DNA of 15,696 nt from Lactifluus volemus. Lineage: Eukaryota > Basidiomycota > Agaricomycetes > Russulales > Russulaceae. Numbering within the stretch: the stretch's first letter is position 1; every line of letters starts with the position of its first letter. Both the position numbers and the translations under genes were made by a program. This document shows, one piece after another, positions 1 to 7,595 of the stretch. Under the pieces are notes generated by a model. That model was not told where the DNA came from. It searched no databases and saw nothing but the letters and a program-made list of their open reading frames with translations. The stretch lies in NCBI GenBank assembly GCA_022376515.1, contig WTXI01000558.1, forward strand, positions 1-15,696. The letters run 5' to 3'.

Positions 1-233
1 GCCGCGACAGTGGTTACTCCTCAGGATCTGGTTGATAGATCTCTGGGAGCGACCCCTAGTGGCGTTGCGACGAATGTAACAACTACCGCCAGCCGATGCT
101 AGTATGGAATGGCGCATCAACGATGCGAAGTTCCAGTGTCCCGTTCCAGGAAATGAAGTCTCAGATGAAATGCTCAATGCCCTCAGCGACATCAGTGAGA
201 AAGAGGGAACATGAGCAAAAGACAAAAACCAGG
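1..233. other. Unassigned sequence at window edge
   Basis: No gene recognised. Frame 1 on the plus strand is open from base 1 to a TAG at 100-102. A separate 36-codon ORF runs from ATG 104 to TGA 212-214. The two are in different frames and no acceptable intron joins them. One of them could be the 3' end of a gene that starts outside the window, but nothing in the residues supports a family. This segment would be the DNA into which the neighbouring LINE tail was inserted. Confidence 0.3.
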
Positions 234-760
234 TTTTTTTTTTTTTTTTTTTGAATTGGGGTTTATAGTCCCCGCGTATATTGCGACAAGACTAAGTTAC
301 TCTGTACAAGGTACTATCCAATCGGAGATGCAAGTAAGGAAACAAGGTAAATAGAGGGGGAGAAAGAAAGAGCATAATAAGAGGAGGCTAGAAAGAAGGG
401 AGCGCAGCCAAGGCCGGAGTCATTCAAGGGGGGTCTGGGCCGGGTGGGAGGGGCCGGAGGCCTTGTTGTGAGAGGAGTAGGAATTGGGCGAGACGTCGGC
501 CACCTGCTTCAGTAGAAAAAGGTACTGTGAGGAGAATCCCTCGATAGTGGAGGCGTGATGGTCAGAGTGGAGGCGGCAGTCAAAGAGGACATGGTTGATG
601 GAATAGCGGTGAATGGGGGCCGGTGTAGGTGGGCCCGAGTGGAGTGGTGAATAGAGTTGAATTTGAAAGTCCGAGGGCAAATGCGAACGAAAACGAGCGG
701 TGAGAAGGGGAAAACACGAGAAGTCGCGTGGCACGAGGAAGGGGAAACGAAACGGGGCAA
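234..760 (-). mobile_element. 5'-truncated non-LTR retrotransposon (LINE, Tad1-like) 3' end
   Basis: Read on the minus strand, an open frame ends at 420, is followed by about 165 nt of untranslated DNA, and terminates in a run of 19 A (plus-strand T at 234-252). That is the structure of a LINE 3' end. The DNA just before the poly(A) is a non-coding AT-balanced tail. The left limit is sharp at the poly(A). The right limit is not: somewhere near 700-760 the sequence passes into what looks like a copia LTR. Element class rests on the tail plus weak protein resemblance, so it is moderately supported. Confidence 0.5.
420..760 (-). pseudogene. C-terminal remnant of LINE reverse transcriptase/RNase H ORF
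   Basis: The minus-strand frame ending at 420 contains the motif LLTARFRSH, then HVLFDC, then an alternation of hydrophobic residues ending in a polar tail. In many fungal Tad1-type LINEs the C-terminus of the ORF2 protein after RNase H has a similar 'ARFGSH ... ET..H.LF.C' pattern with a zinc-knuckle-like cluster. Here the upstream cysteines of that cluster are not visible, and no reverse transcriptase or RNase H catalytic motif remains. The open frame continues upstream to 923, but that part overlaps LTR-like DNA and is probably not LINE coding. The recognition is from memory of the family and is only moderate. Confidence 0.45.
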
Positions 761-1024
761 AAACGATGCCCTTACAACTGAATTCGACACTGTTATATAC
801 CTGTCCATAGTAGCTAATAATATAGCTACTAATTGCTATAATATAACGTGAAACGAGAGAAAACGAGTGCGAAATATCGGAGGCGTCACGAGCGGCGCGC
901 TCGATCCTCGAATGAGGCTGCACCCTCTTGAAACACGCAAGGGGCCTCGGAAACTAATACTAGAGCTAATAAAAAAGATAGTAGGTCAGTTTGAAACATG
1001 AAAGGTATGGTATAACGGTCTGGA
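760..1024 (-). repeat. Probable partial 3' LTR of the copia element, minus strand
   Basis: Just after the copia stop codon (1071-1073) the minus strand shows a G-rich polypurine-like tract (complement of about 1027-1041, core GTTGGGGGTGGA), the usual spot for second-strand priming next to a 3' LTR. The LTR would start with TG at about 1024 in the palindrome-containing TGGACGTCC. Further in, a TATATAA box lies on the minus strand near 794-800. An 8-bp inverted repeat lies just upstream of that box in the minus sense (TAGTAGCT at 808-815, AGCTACTA at 824-831). The distal end is not defined because LINE-like sequence takes over. No matching 5' LTR is in the window. Confidence 0.45.
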
Positions 1025-1070
1025 CGTCCACCCCCAACGGGGAGTGGGCGCGATCCATCCCGGGTCGCCC

Positions 1071-1735
1071 TCAGGCTGCCGGCTGCGGTGGCATCGCCTT
1101 CCTTGGGCTCCTCTGGCCTCCCGCGGCCATAACCTCCTCGCCCTCCAACTCCTCTTCAATCGGAGCCACAAACCAACACTCCCCCGCAAGCGCGACGGTC
1201 GAATCTTGCAATCCGAGGTCGGCCACGTGCCGAGCGATCTTCCACGCTGGCAACGGCTTGGTGAGTATATCCGCCGTCATATCTTCTGTAGGACAGTAGG
1301 ATATTTGAATCTCCCCCGTACTGATGACTTGGCGAATAAAGTGATAGCATATGTCGATGTGTTTCGTACGCGCGCGGTAGTTGTCGTCGGTTGCGATATT
1401 GATAGCGGCCTGATTATCACAAAACAGCATAGTTGAATTTGAAATAGAAGGAAATAACTCTCCTATCACGCGGCGAAGCCAGACTGCCTCTTTCGCAGTG
1501 TGCGTCGCCGCGACATATTCCGCTTCAGCAGTTGATAGAGTCACCAATTCTTGCTTGCGTGAACTCCAGGAGACTGCACCTCCATCAATGAGAAAAGCGT
1601 ATCCCGAAATCGCATGACGATGCGGTTGCGATGCGCCATCGGCGTCTGTGTAGCCGATAAGATCGTGATGATCACTGCCGTATGTCAGTTGGTAATGTTT
1701 GGTGTTAAGGTTCCAAGTGGGACCTTTGTACGAAG
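1071..1735 (-). pseudogene. Ty1/copia polyprotein, RNase H domain fragment
   Basis: This is the C-terminal end of a copia-type Pol polyprotein, whose RNase H removes RNA from the RNA/DNA hybrid during reverse transcription. The reading frame is open from 1735 down to TGA at 1071-1073, further upstream than the first start-like codon. Landmarks in order are LIGYTDAD (the first catalytic Asp region), SGYAFL, AVSWSSRKQ, LSTAEAEYVA, EAVWLRR, FCDNQAAI, HIDICYHFIR and ADILTKPLP. These are the standard copia RNase H blocks. There is no frame break in this 665-bp piece. Protease, integrase and reverse transcriptase are missing because homology ends exactly where the LTR of the minus gypsy element begins (1736). 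It cannot act alone and is an interrupted element. Confidence 0.9.
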
Positions 1736-2022
1736 TGTACGTTCGTTCGTGAAGTCAAGAACTAGACTTGCAAGACGTGCAAGTCAAGATCAAAGGTTCG
1801 ATAAAGACGAGACTTAGTAAACGACTAAGTCAAGAGCGTTTCAGAGGTCAAGGGCTTTGGGCTTAGGGATAAGACCAAAGTGTCAAGAAGTCGAAGAGCG
1901 TGATGTCAAGAGGGTTCTCTCAGGTCTGATGCTTCTAGGCAAGACAAGGTTCTAATAGATAGAAGACTTGGATTGCGAAACAAAACTGAGACTTAAGGTC
2001 TCTAGGGCAGAAAGTACAGGGT

Positions 2023-2029
2023 TTATATA
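2023..2029 (-). promoter_or_regulatory. TATA box in LTR of minus gypsy
   Basis: TATATAA on the minus strand, roughly mid-LTR, is the expected position for the U3/R boundary. Transcription from a 5' LTR copy would start about 30 nt downstream, near 1995-2000. In this 3' LTR it could drive read-out transcription toward the copia remnant and the LINE piece. Activity is not shown by sequence alone. Confidence 0.5.
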
Positions 2030-2244
2030 AGAAGACGAGGCTATGTGCACAGCCGTAGGGGCTGTGACCTTTGTACAGCTTTCAGGGTTTGAAACATGTT
2101 TCAGGAATCAGCGAGTCATCCTGTCATGTGGCTGTTGCTTGCGGCTGTACAGTGCTGTACGAGGCTGTATCGTGAGAGAGAATAAGTAGCGATCTGAAAC
2201 AAAGCGATCGGCAGTCCATTCACATAAGCAAGGGGTCATCGAAA

Positions 2245-2279
2245 TGAGTCATCAGTCCGAAATCGTATAGTATGAGTCA
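2245..2279. promoter_or_regulatory. Two perfect TGAGTCA (AP-1/Gcn4-type) sites in U3
   Basis: TGAGTCA occurs at 2245-2251 and 2273-2279, each inside the same 11-mer ATGAGTCATCA, 28 bp apart. A degenerate relative (CGAGTCATCC) lies near 2112. TGA(G/C)TCA is the known core of fungal bZIP factors such as Gcn4/CpcA and AP-1-like stress regulators. They lie in U3 upstream of the TATA box, where LTR enhancers sit. The regulatory role is inference. Confidence 0.45.
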
Positions 2280-2303
2280 TCAAACACGTGTCAGTCCATA
2301 ACA

Positions 2304-2316
2304 CCATCCCCTGTCT
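2304..2316 (-). other. Polypurine tract of minus gypsy
   Basis: The minus strand reads GACAGGGGATGG immediately before the LTR's TG at 2303. A purine-rich run abutting the 3' LTR is the plus-strand DNA synthesis primer site in LTR retrotransposons. Its position supports the LTR boundary chosen. Confidence 0.6.
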
Positions 2317-2477
2317 AAGGCGCAGTCCCACCTGCGTTTACTCACGGTCAGCAGAATAGTCCCAGTCACTCATCTCCGTGTTGATCCAGCAGACGTGGAG
2401 CGATCGACACCGTGGCCATACCAGAGGTAGGCCTTTTTCGTCGGTGTACGGGCACGACCAATGCCAGTGAGGGTGTT

Positions 2478-3389
2478 CTAAGGGGACTCTACAAGAGTCT
2501 CCGAACTTGCATTGCTGGTGGGGTTCATGACACGAAGGGCCTGGATGGCCGTAGTCAGCACACCATTCACACCAGTGGTGGAGGGGGCACTCGACGTAGA
2601 GGTGCCCGGGGTTTCGTCGCTTGCATCGACCACAATAGGGCGTGTGCGTGATCCTGGCTGCGGCACTATCAGCGCGGTTCCACTGCTACTATTGACGACC
2701 CGTTCCATGCAAGTCTTGCAGTGAAGGGAATGCGTGCTGTCATGAATTGGACTCCTTGGCCACTCGTCGTTGTCAATGTTGCCGTCATTATCAAATGCCC
2801 ATCCGAGTTCGTCGTCCTGGATAGGGGAGACAGATGAGGCGGGCGAGTCGCGGACGTTAGAGGCCGGTGAGCTTGGTAAGGAGGGTAGTTGGTTGTTTGG
2901 CGGGAGGGGGCGGCGTCGCTCCGCGGGAGTCCACCAAAATCGGGGAGGTCCTCGTGCCACGTTGGCGATGCGAGGACGGGGAGTGGGGTCCGCGGGTGGT
3001 CGGAGGTAGGTGTGAGGTAGTCCCAAAGCGAACTCGTCGGTTTGGGTTGCTGTATGGCCCATGCTGCGAATCGCAGGCCTGGAAGAGCGATTCTCTAAGG
3101 GTGTCGTCGACCGGGGTAATTCGCGGGTATAGGGTGGGAGAACGGGGGTCGGGGATCGGTTTCTCTGACGCCGTGTATAGGTCACTGGGATAAACGGTGG
3201 AGAGGCCGAACGATGATTGGTAGATGAGGGACGATGGGTGGACGGGCGGATGGGACGTGGTGCGGGTAGGTCATATTGGGTGGGACATGTTGCATATAGC
3301 GAATTGTGAGGGAGTTGGTAAAGGTGGTGTGGTGGTGGTAGTTGTAGTGTGGGGATGAAAGTTGGTGATGTCGTTTCTTGCTGAAGCAA
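2478..3389 (-). CDS. Pro/Ser-rich ORF downstream of the chromodomain (303 codons, no ATG at the 5' limit)
   Basis: A single open frame on the minus strand lies between the chromodomain and the polypurine tract. It is rich in Pro, Ser, Thr and Arg and looks largely disordered. Near residues 190-240 come an acidic patch (DDELGWAFDNDGNIDND), the sequence EWPRSPIHDSTHS and a CxxC pair (HCKTCMERV), then a Ser/Thr-rich C-terminus. The 5' limit is a TTG rather than an ATG, so it probably continues the Pol polyprotein rather than being a separate gene. It is two frame steps away from the chromodomain frame. Many basidiomycete gypsy elements carry Pro-rich extensions here, but I cannot assign a function. 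Unlike the pol region it has no visible frame break over 912 bp. Confidence 0.55.
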   Translation of the reverse strand: MLQQETTSPTFIPTLQLPPPHHLYQLPHNSLYATCPTQYDLPAPRPIRPSTHRPSSTNHRSASPPFIPVTYTRRQRNRSPTPVLPPYTRELPRSTTPLENRSSRPAIRSMGHTATQTDEFALGLPHTYLRPPADPTPRPRIANVARGPPRFWWTPAERRRPLPPNNQLPSLPSSPASNVRDSPASSVSPIQDDELGWAFDNDGNIDNDEWPRSPIHDSTHSLHCKTCMERVVNSSSGTALIVPQPGSRTRPIVVDASDETPGTSTSSAPSTTGVNGVLTTAIQALRVMNPTSNASSETLVESP

Positions 3390-6279
3390 GAGGGTTCTTA
3401 TAGCTTTTGGTTGGCTTTGTAAAAGGCTGTGAGCAGTTCTGGAGCGTCAACATTTCAGCTGGTTCCCATGTGTTGTGTGCGGCGGAATAGCCTTTCCACT
3501 TTAGGAGATATTGGAGTTTGGTCTTGTTCTTTGGTCCGATACGTCTGGACCCTAGAACAGCTTCACTTCGTACTCCTCTTCTCCGTCTACAAGTTCCGGT
3601 GGAGGCTGTTCGAAGTTCGGACCATGTTCGGGTGTTTCCGTATAGGGAGCGATCAGTGATGTGTGAAACACATCATGAATCTGCCATCGATCTGGGAGTT
3701 TGAGGCGTACAACTACCGGTGATATGACTTTGGTGATGTAAAGGGTCCGTAGCGTTTTGGGGCTAGCTTGCTGCTAAGGTGCGTCATTTTGAGATTGGTA
3801 CCTTCAGCCAGACTTTTTCTCCTACGGCATATTTTCGGTAGTGGCGTTGACCCTTCTTGTGTTCTGTGCGTTTGTGAAGGAGGGTCTGTGCGTGTTTCAT
3901 CGCTGATCGGGCTTTTTCTCGGATGTTTTTGAGTTCTTCGGATCTTTTGTTGACATAGGGTAGATGGCTTGTGATCCGAGAAGTTGCGACAAGAGGGGTG
4001 TATCCGATGAGAAGTTCGTACGGAGTAAATCCGGTTGTGGCGTTTGGCCATGAGTTATGACGAACTGGGCCATGGGCAGAAGTGTGGACCAGTCATTCAT
4101 GTAATCATTGCCATAGATGCGGAGATATTGTTCTACTCGTTGGTTGCTTCTTTCTGACTGACCATCGTTTGAGGGTGATAGGCAGTACTGATATTTTGCG
4201 ATATCTTGAGTTTCTGGCAGAGCCCGTGGCTAGGTGTGATGTGAAGCGGGGATCTCTATCAGAGATGATTCTTCGGGGATGCCGTAGTTCGGAAAAACAT
4301 TGGAGATGTATAGGTCGATAACTTCTTCCGTGTGATCTTTTTTGTACACGGTAAGAAGACGGCAGCTTTAGTGCAATCGTGATCGACAATTGTGAGGATG
4401 GAATCATATCCATGTGATCGGGAAGATCCGTGATAAGGTCCATCGCCACGACTTGGAAGGGAACATTGGATGCTTCCTGTTCTCGTGGTTCGATGGGAGC
4501 GATGGGGGTTTTGGGCGATGGGTAAGGGGTTTCGTTGACTGGCATGTGGCGCATCCCTTGACGTATTGGGTGACATACTGCTTGAGTCCAGGCCACCAGA
4601 AGTTATGGAAGACTTCTATCATGGTGTTGCGATACCTGGATGGCCAGCGAGCTGATGGTCATGATATCGCCAGAGTATATCTTTCTTCAGTTGGTCGTTC
4701 TCAGGGACTACTGGAGCGTCCGCTTTCCACCACTGTCCTTTGTATCTTGCTCTAGCTGATGTTCTTCAGCCCATTGTTTCATGAGGTCGTCATTTTCTTT
4801 TTGTGCTATCCAAACACGCTCTTCAATGGAGTGAGTCCATTGCTTGAACAAAGAGCTTGTCAGGTAACACCACGACGTCTTCATTGTCATCATCGCCTTT
4901 GGAATGGCGGGTGTCGTGACAGGGCGTCGGCACGATTTGTAGCGCCAGGTTTGTGGATGAGTTCAAAGTTAAACTCTGCTAACTTGCTCAGGTAGCGTGC
5001 CACTCTTCGTGCAATGTTTCGTGGTGATCGATAAAATCGGAGATTGTTGTGGTCAGTGTATACTTTGATTGGGAATGGTGAAGATAATAACACGTGTTCC
5101 CATCGAAGGAGTCCTCTGACGACTGCTAGAAGTTCGCGGTCATAGACTGGGTAATTTCTTCTGCAGCGTTGAAGGTGTGTGAGTCATAACCGACTGCTCT
5201 TGGTTTGTTATCTTGTCTCTTTGAAGTAGGACTGCCCCAGTGGCATATTGGGAGGCATCTACTTCGAGTTCAAAGGGTTTTGATAGTCAGGTCGGTATAG
5301 GACTGGGTCTTCTTGTACGCGTTGGAGTAAAATTTTTAGGGCATTACTGCACTCATCGGTCCAGTCGAACTTCACCCCCTTCTTTAGAAGTGCAGTAATG
5401 GGTCGTGCGATATCGGCAAGCCGCGGATGAAGGGTCGTTGAAAACCGAGGACGCCAAGGGTACTTCTGACGTCTTCGACTTTTGTAAGGACGTAGGCCAA
5501 TTAGCAAGACCATTTCTCTTTGTTGGGTCAATTGTTATCTTCCCATCGCGGACTTCAATACCAAGGTATTTGACTTGTTCTTTTTCAAAGTGCATTTTGA
5601 CGCTTTGAAGAATAGGGAGAGTTCACGGGCGCGCGTGAGAACTGCGTGAGTGATTTCCCGAAGTTCTTCTAAGTTATCGGAACAAATAAGGACATCATCC
5701 ATATAGATTAGGATACGCCCTGGATATTTGTTGACAAGGTCGGCAAAAGCGGCATCCATGAATCTTTGGAAGACTGCTGGGAATTCCGTAGTCCAAAGAA
5801 CATTACTTTAGGCTTAAAAAGACCATAGGGAGTTTTAAAGGCAGCTTTCCATTGGTCTTCGTCTTTGATGCGGATATTGTGGTATCCCCACCGGATATCA
5901 AGGGTGGTGAAATATCGCATGCCATGGAGTTGTTCTAGAAGATTTTCGATGCGGGGAGAGGATATACGTCAGGGATGGTATGTTCATTGACGCGTCGATA
6001 ATCTTGAACTGGTCTAGAACTTCCGTCTGCTTTAGGGATGAGGAACCAGGGCGAAGACCAAGGGGAGTCCGTTTGCTCGATATAGCCTTTCTCCTGATGT
6101 TCTTTGAGGAATTTCTTTGTAATTTCTTTCCCTTCTTCAGTTAGCGGATAAACTTTGCAGTTAATGATGTCAGGTGCATCTGGTTTTAACTTATCTCCAT
6201 GTCAAATTTTCCTCGGCTAGGAGGGAAGCGTTTTGCTGCTTCTTCGTCAAAGATGAAGGCATGACGCTGGTATTCAAGG
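3390..6279 (-). pseudogene. pol: Ty3/gypsy Pol: reverse transcriptase, RNase H, integrase, chromodomain; many frame breaks
   Basis: Reading from 6279 down: FDEEAAKRFPPSR, then LKPDAPDIINCKVYPL and SPWFLIPKADGSSRPVQDYR (start of reverse transcriptase), YFTTLDIRWGYHNIRI (catalytic Asp), the YMDD box near 5700 (LIYMDDVLIC), and KYLGIEVRDG. RNase H runs about 5280-4890: ELEVDASQYATG, AVGYDSHTFN, VYTDHNNLRF and ADALSRHP. Integrase runs about 4660-4150: GHPGIA, FWWPGLKQYV, CATCQ (zinc binding), DLITDLP, TIVDHDCTKAA, IISDRDPRFTSH and NISTAYHPQT. The integrase tail LKLPDRWQIHDVFH leads into a chromodomain (about 3450-3590: EYEV, KLQYLLKWKGYS, NTWEPA). All catalytic landmarks are present. The frame moves about 25 times, always in the direction of one missing base, mostly at short homopolymers (for example 5779-5781 and 5953-5956), with almost no in-frame stops in the correct frames. 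It is either a decayed copy or a good copy with assembly deletions. Confidence 0.9.
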
Positions 6280-6795
6280 TGTTACAGAATGCAGGACACG
6301 TTGGACCCTATGCCTCCCTAAACCGCTTACTCACCCTGATGACGTCCTGTCCACATTGTCTCTATTGTGCTGACTGTTCTATTGTTCTGATTGTGCTATT
6401 GTCTATCCCAGTTAGTCCAGTGTTATTGTTCCGAGCCTCTATTGTTCTCGCGTTCTATTGTCTTGACTCCCTGTTTATTGTCCACCCTAGTTTGGTAGAA
6501 CAATTAGCGTACATTGTATAAGTAGGCCTCAGCTGGTAGCTTGTACCCCAGCTTCGGCTTTGACTCAAATCGACTTGTTTCCCTCTCCAGAAAGACAGAA
6601 CTCCTCCTCTCCTCTTCCCCTCTCTTCTCTTACCCTCCTATACACCCTAGTAGGGTCATTGAAGCTTGGTGGTTGTGCTACAACACCACAGGACTCAGCG
6701 TGTCGACACTTGGAGTGTCCCTGAGCCCAGGTCTTAGGAGAGACCAGAACAAACCAGAACCCTAGTTGGGACCCGGCCCTAGTCGAGCCGTAACA
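6280..6795 (+). repeat. 5' LTR of plus gypsy (516 bp)
   Basis: The LTR starts TGTTACAG (6280) and ends CCGTAACA (6795). The terminal 6-mers TGTTAC and GTAACA are exact inverted repeats. The base after the LTR is the first base of the primer binding site, as expected. U3 (6280-~6545) contains many TATTGT motifs (6359-6480). A TATA box at 6517 places the RNA start near 6548. R/U5 has a pyrimidine-rich stretch (about 6581-6640). The sequence is unrelated to the LTR at 1736-2303, so the two gypsy elements are different families. Confidence 0.82.
6517..6522 (+). promoter_or_regulatory. TATA box of plus gypsy LTR
   Basis: TATAAG lies 33 bp before AGCTTCGG at 6550. That spacing fits an RNA 5' end at about 6548-6550, which is exactly where the self-primer sequence begins. 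The two observations support each other. Confidence 0.6.
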
Positions 6796-6807
6796 AAAGC
6801 CGAAGCT
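6796..6807 (+). other. Self-primer-type primer binding site, complementary to 6550-6561
   Basis: AAAGCCGAAGCT directly abuts the LTR end at 6795 and is the exact reverse complement of AGCTTCGGCTTT at 6550-6561, just downstream of the TATA box. In Tf1/sushi-type Ty3 elements the first 11 or so bases of the RNA fold back on this site, are cleaved by RNase H and prime minus-strand DNA synthesis, replacing a tRNA. I found no match to a tRNA-initiator-type site (TGGTATCAG) after the LTR. The pairing and position are seen. The priming mechanism is inferred from the known family. Confidence 0.75.
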
Positions 6808-6819
6808 CTTCCCTAGTAG

Positions 6820-7595
6820 ATGTCCACTGGGGACTATCTACGACAACCAATCTACCTGCGGATCAAAGAATTGTTGATTGACGCACACTTGAACAAGAAC
6901 GAGGCGATACAGAAACAGTATAACGCCAAACGAAGATCGGAGCAAAGGTGCTGGAAAGAAGTCAGCGTCTCCTGTATACGCACCATTGGACACCTGGAAA
7001 CAATCTTGGGTGCAGGAACAGAGTTGTTCCAATCTGAACAAGGAAACACGTTAATCCTCTACCTACCGGGGGATCACATCGCCTTCCATACGCAAGGCTG
7101 GACAGGAATAACGACGGATCTTTAATCGTTGTCTGGGATACAAACGAAGACGACCTAGGAACAAGGGTCATTCCCAGAGAGGACGACGACCTAACCATCG
7201 AACAGAAAGGAAGCATCAGATTTTTGGAAGAAAGGAGACAAACGCACCAATTATATCAGAAACCGACGACCTATCACTCCTATCACGTAGAGGAAGGATC
7301 AAGAACCAAGTACAGATCCCCTTGCGAATTCATCAATAACCGGTGGTATAACATCTATTGGTCAAACAGCGAGTACTGGACCGATCCCACCATGAAGTTC
7401 ACCAAATACGACTATATCCTCAATGAATTAGCTCTCCCCTCCTCCTTGCAACCATCAGAAGCCAGTGAAGACGAGAGTGAGGACGGAGATGGAGCAACGT
7501 CCCCCCAACAGGACTCGGCGGGAGCAAACTCCTCCTCCGATGACGGCCAAACAGAGAACCCCCGCCTACACAAGAAAACGAAGAACCAAGAATGA
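6820..7595 (+). pseudogene. N-terminal Gag-region ORF, function unrecognised, one frame break
   Basis: Starting at ATG 6820, the first in-frame ATG after the primer site, an open frame runs to 7125. A second frame, one base deleted relative to the first, is open through TAA 7125 to TGA 7593-7595. The join lies near 7090 in QGW / DRNNDG, where one G seems missing in TGGACAGG. Recognisable stretches are TLILYLPGDHIAF, SLIVVWDTNEDDLG, IRFLEERRQ, YHSYHVEEGSRTKYRSP, RWYNIYWSNSEYWTDP and KYDYILNELALP, then a Ser/Asp/Glu-rich tail. The region is too well kept to be untranslated leader. It probably forms the N-terminal part of a long Gag, because the next frame (class 2) is open back to about 7562, across a C run where another base may be lost. 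I know no named domain for it. Confidence 0.6.

Larger units (their letters stand above)
1736..2303 (-). repeat. 3' LTR of the minus-strand gypsy element (568 bp)
   Basis: Boundaries come from three independent signs. The LTR starts TGTTATGG (minus, from 2303) directly after a polypurine tract. It ends CGTACA at 1736, giving TGT..ACA ends. Copia coding homology resumes immediately outside. Inside it lie a minus-strand TATATAA at 2023-2029, two perfect TGAGTCA sites in U3, a CACAGCC/GGCTGTG hairpin (2048-2066), a palindrome GAGACTTAAGGTCTC downstream of the TATA box near 1988-2002, and six GTCAAG repeats in the R/U5 part (1754-1910). No 5' LTR copy is available for age or boundary confirmation. 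Confidence 0.78.
1736..6279 (-). mobile_element. Ty3/gypsy chromovirus-type LTR retrotransposon, 5' part missing
   Basis: The element is read on the minus strand from a broken 5' end at 6279 to the end of its 3' LTR at 1736. Order: the segment leading into reverse transcriptase, then reverse transcriptase, RNase H, integrase with zinc-binding motif, chromodomain, a Pro-rich ORF, polypurine tract and 3' LTR. That order (integrase after RNase H, chromodomain at the integrase C-terminus) defines Ty3/gypsy chromoviruses. Gag, protease, primer binding site and 5' LTR are absent because the plus-strand gypsy element begins at 6280. It is inserted in the copia element at 1735/1736. The five bases left of the LTR (CGAAG, 1731-1735) are the candidate target duplication, with the partner copy lost from view. 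Confidence 0.88.

Noticed and set aside
2412..3193. Overlapping plus-strand ORFs rich in Gly and Arg (2412-2651, 2770-3009, 2867-3193)
   Set aside because: They are antisense shadows of the Pro-rich minus-strand ORF, whose CCN codons read as Gly/Arg on the other strand.
3713..4051. Minus-strand 112-codon ORF within the integrase C-terminal region
   Set aside because: It is mostly in a neighbouring frame to the conserved integrase residues over this stretch; only its final part (EGTNLKMTHL, LAPKRYGPF) coincides with the true frame after a frame break.
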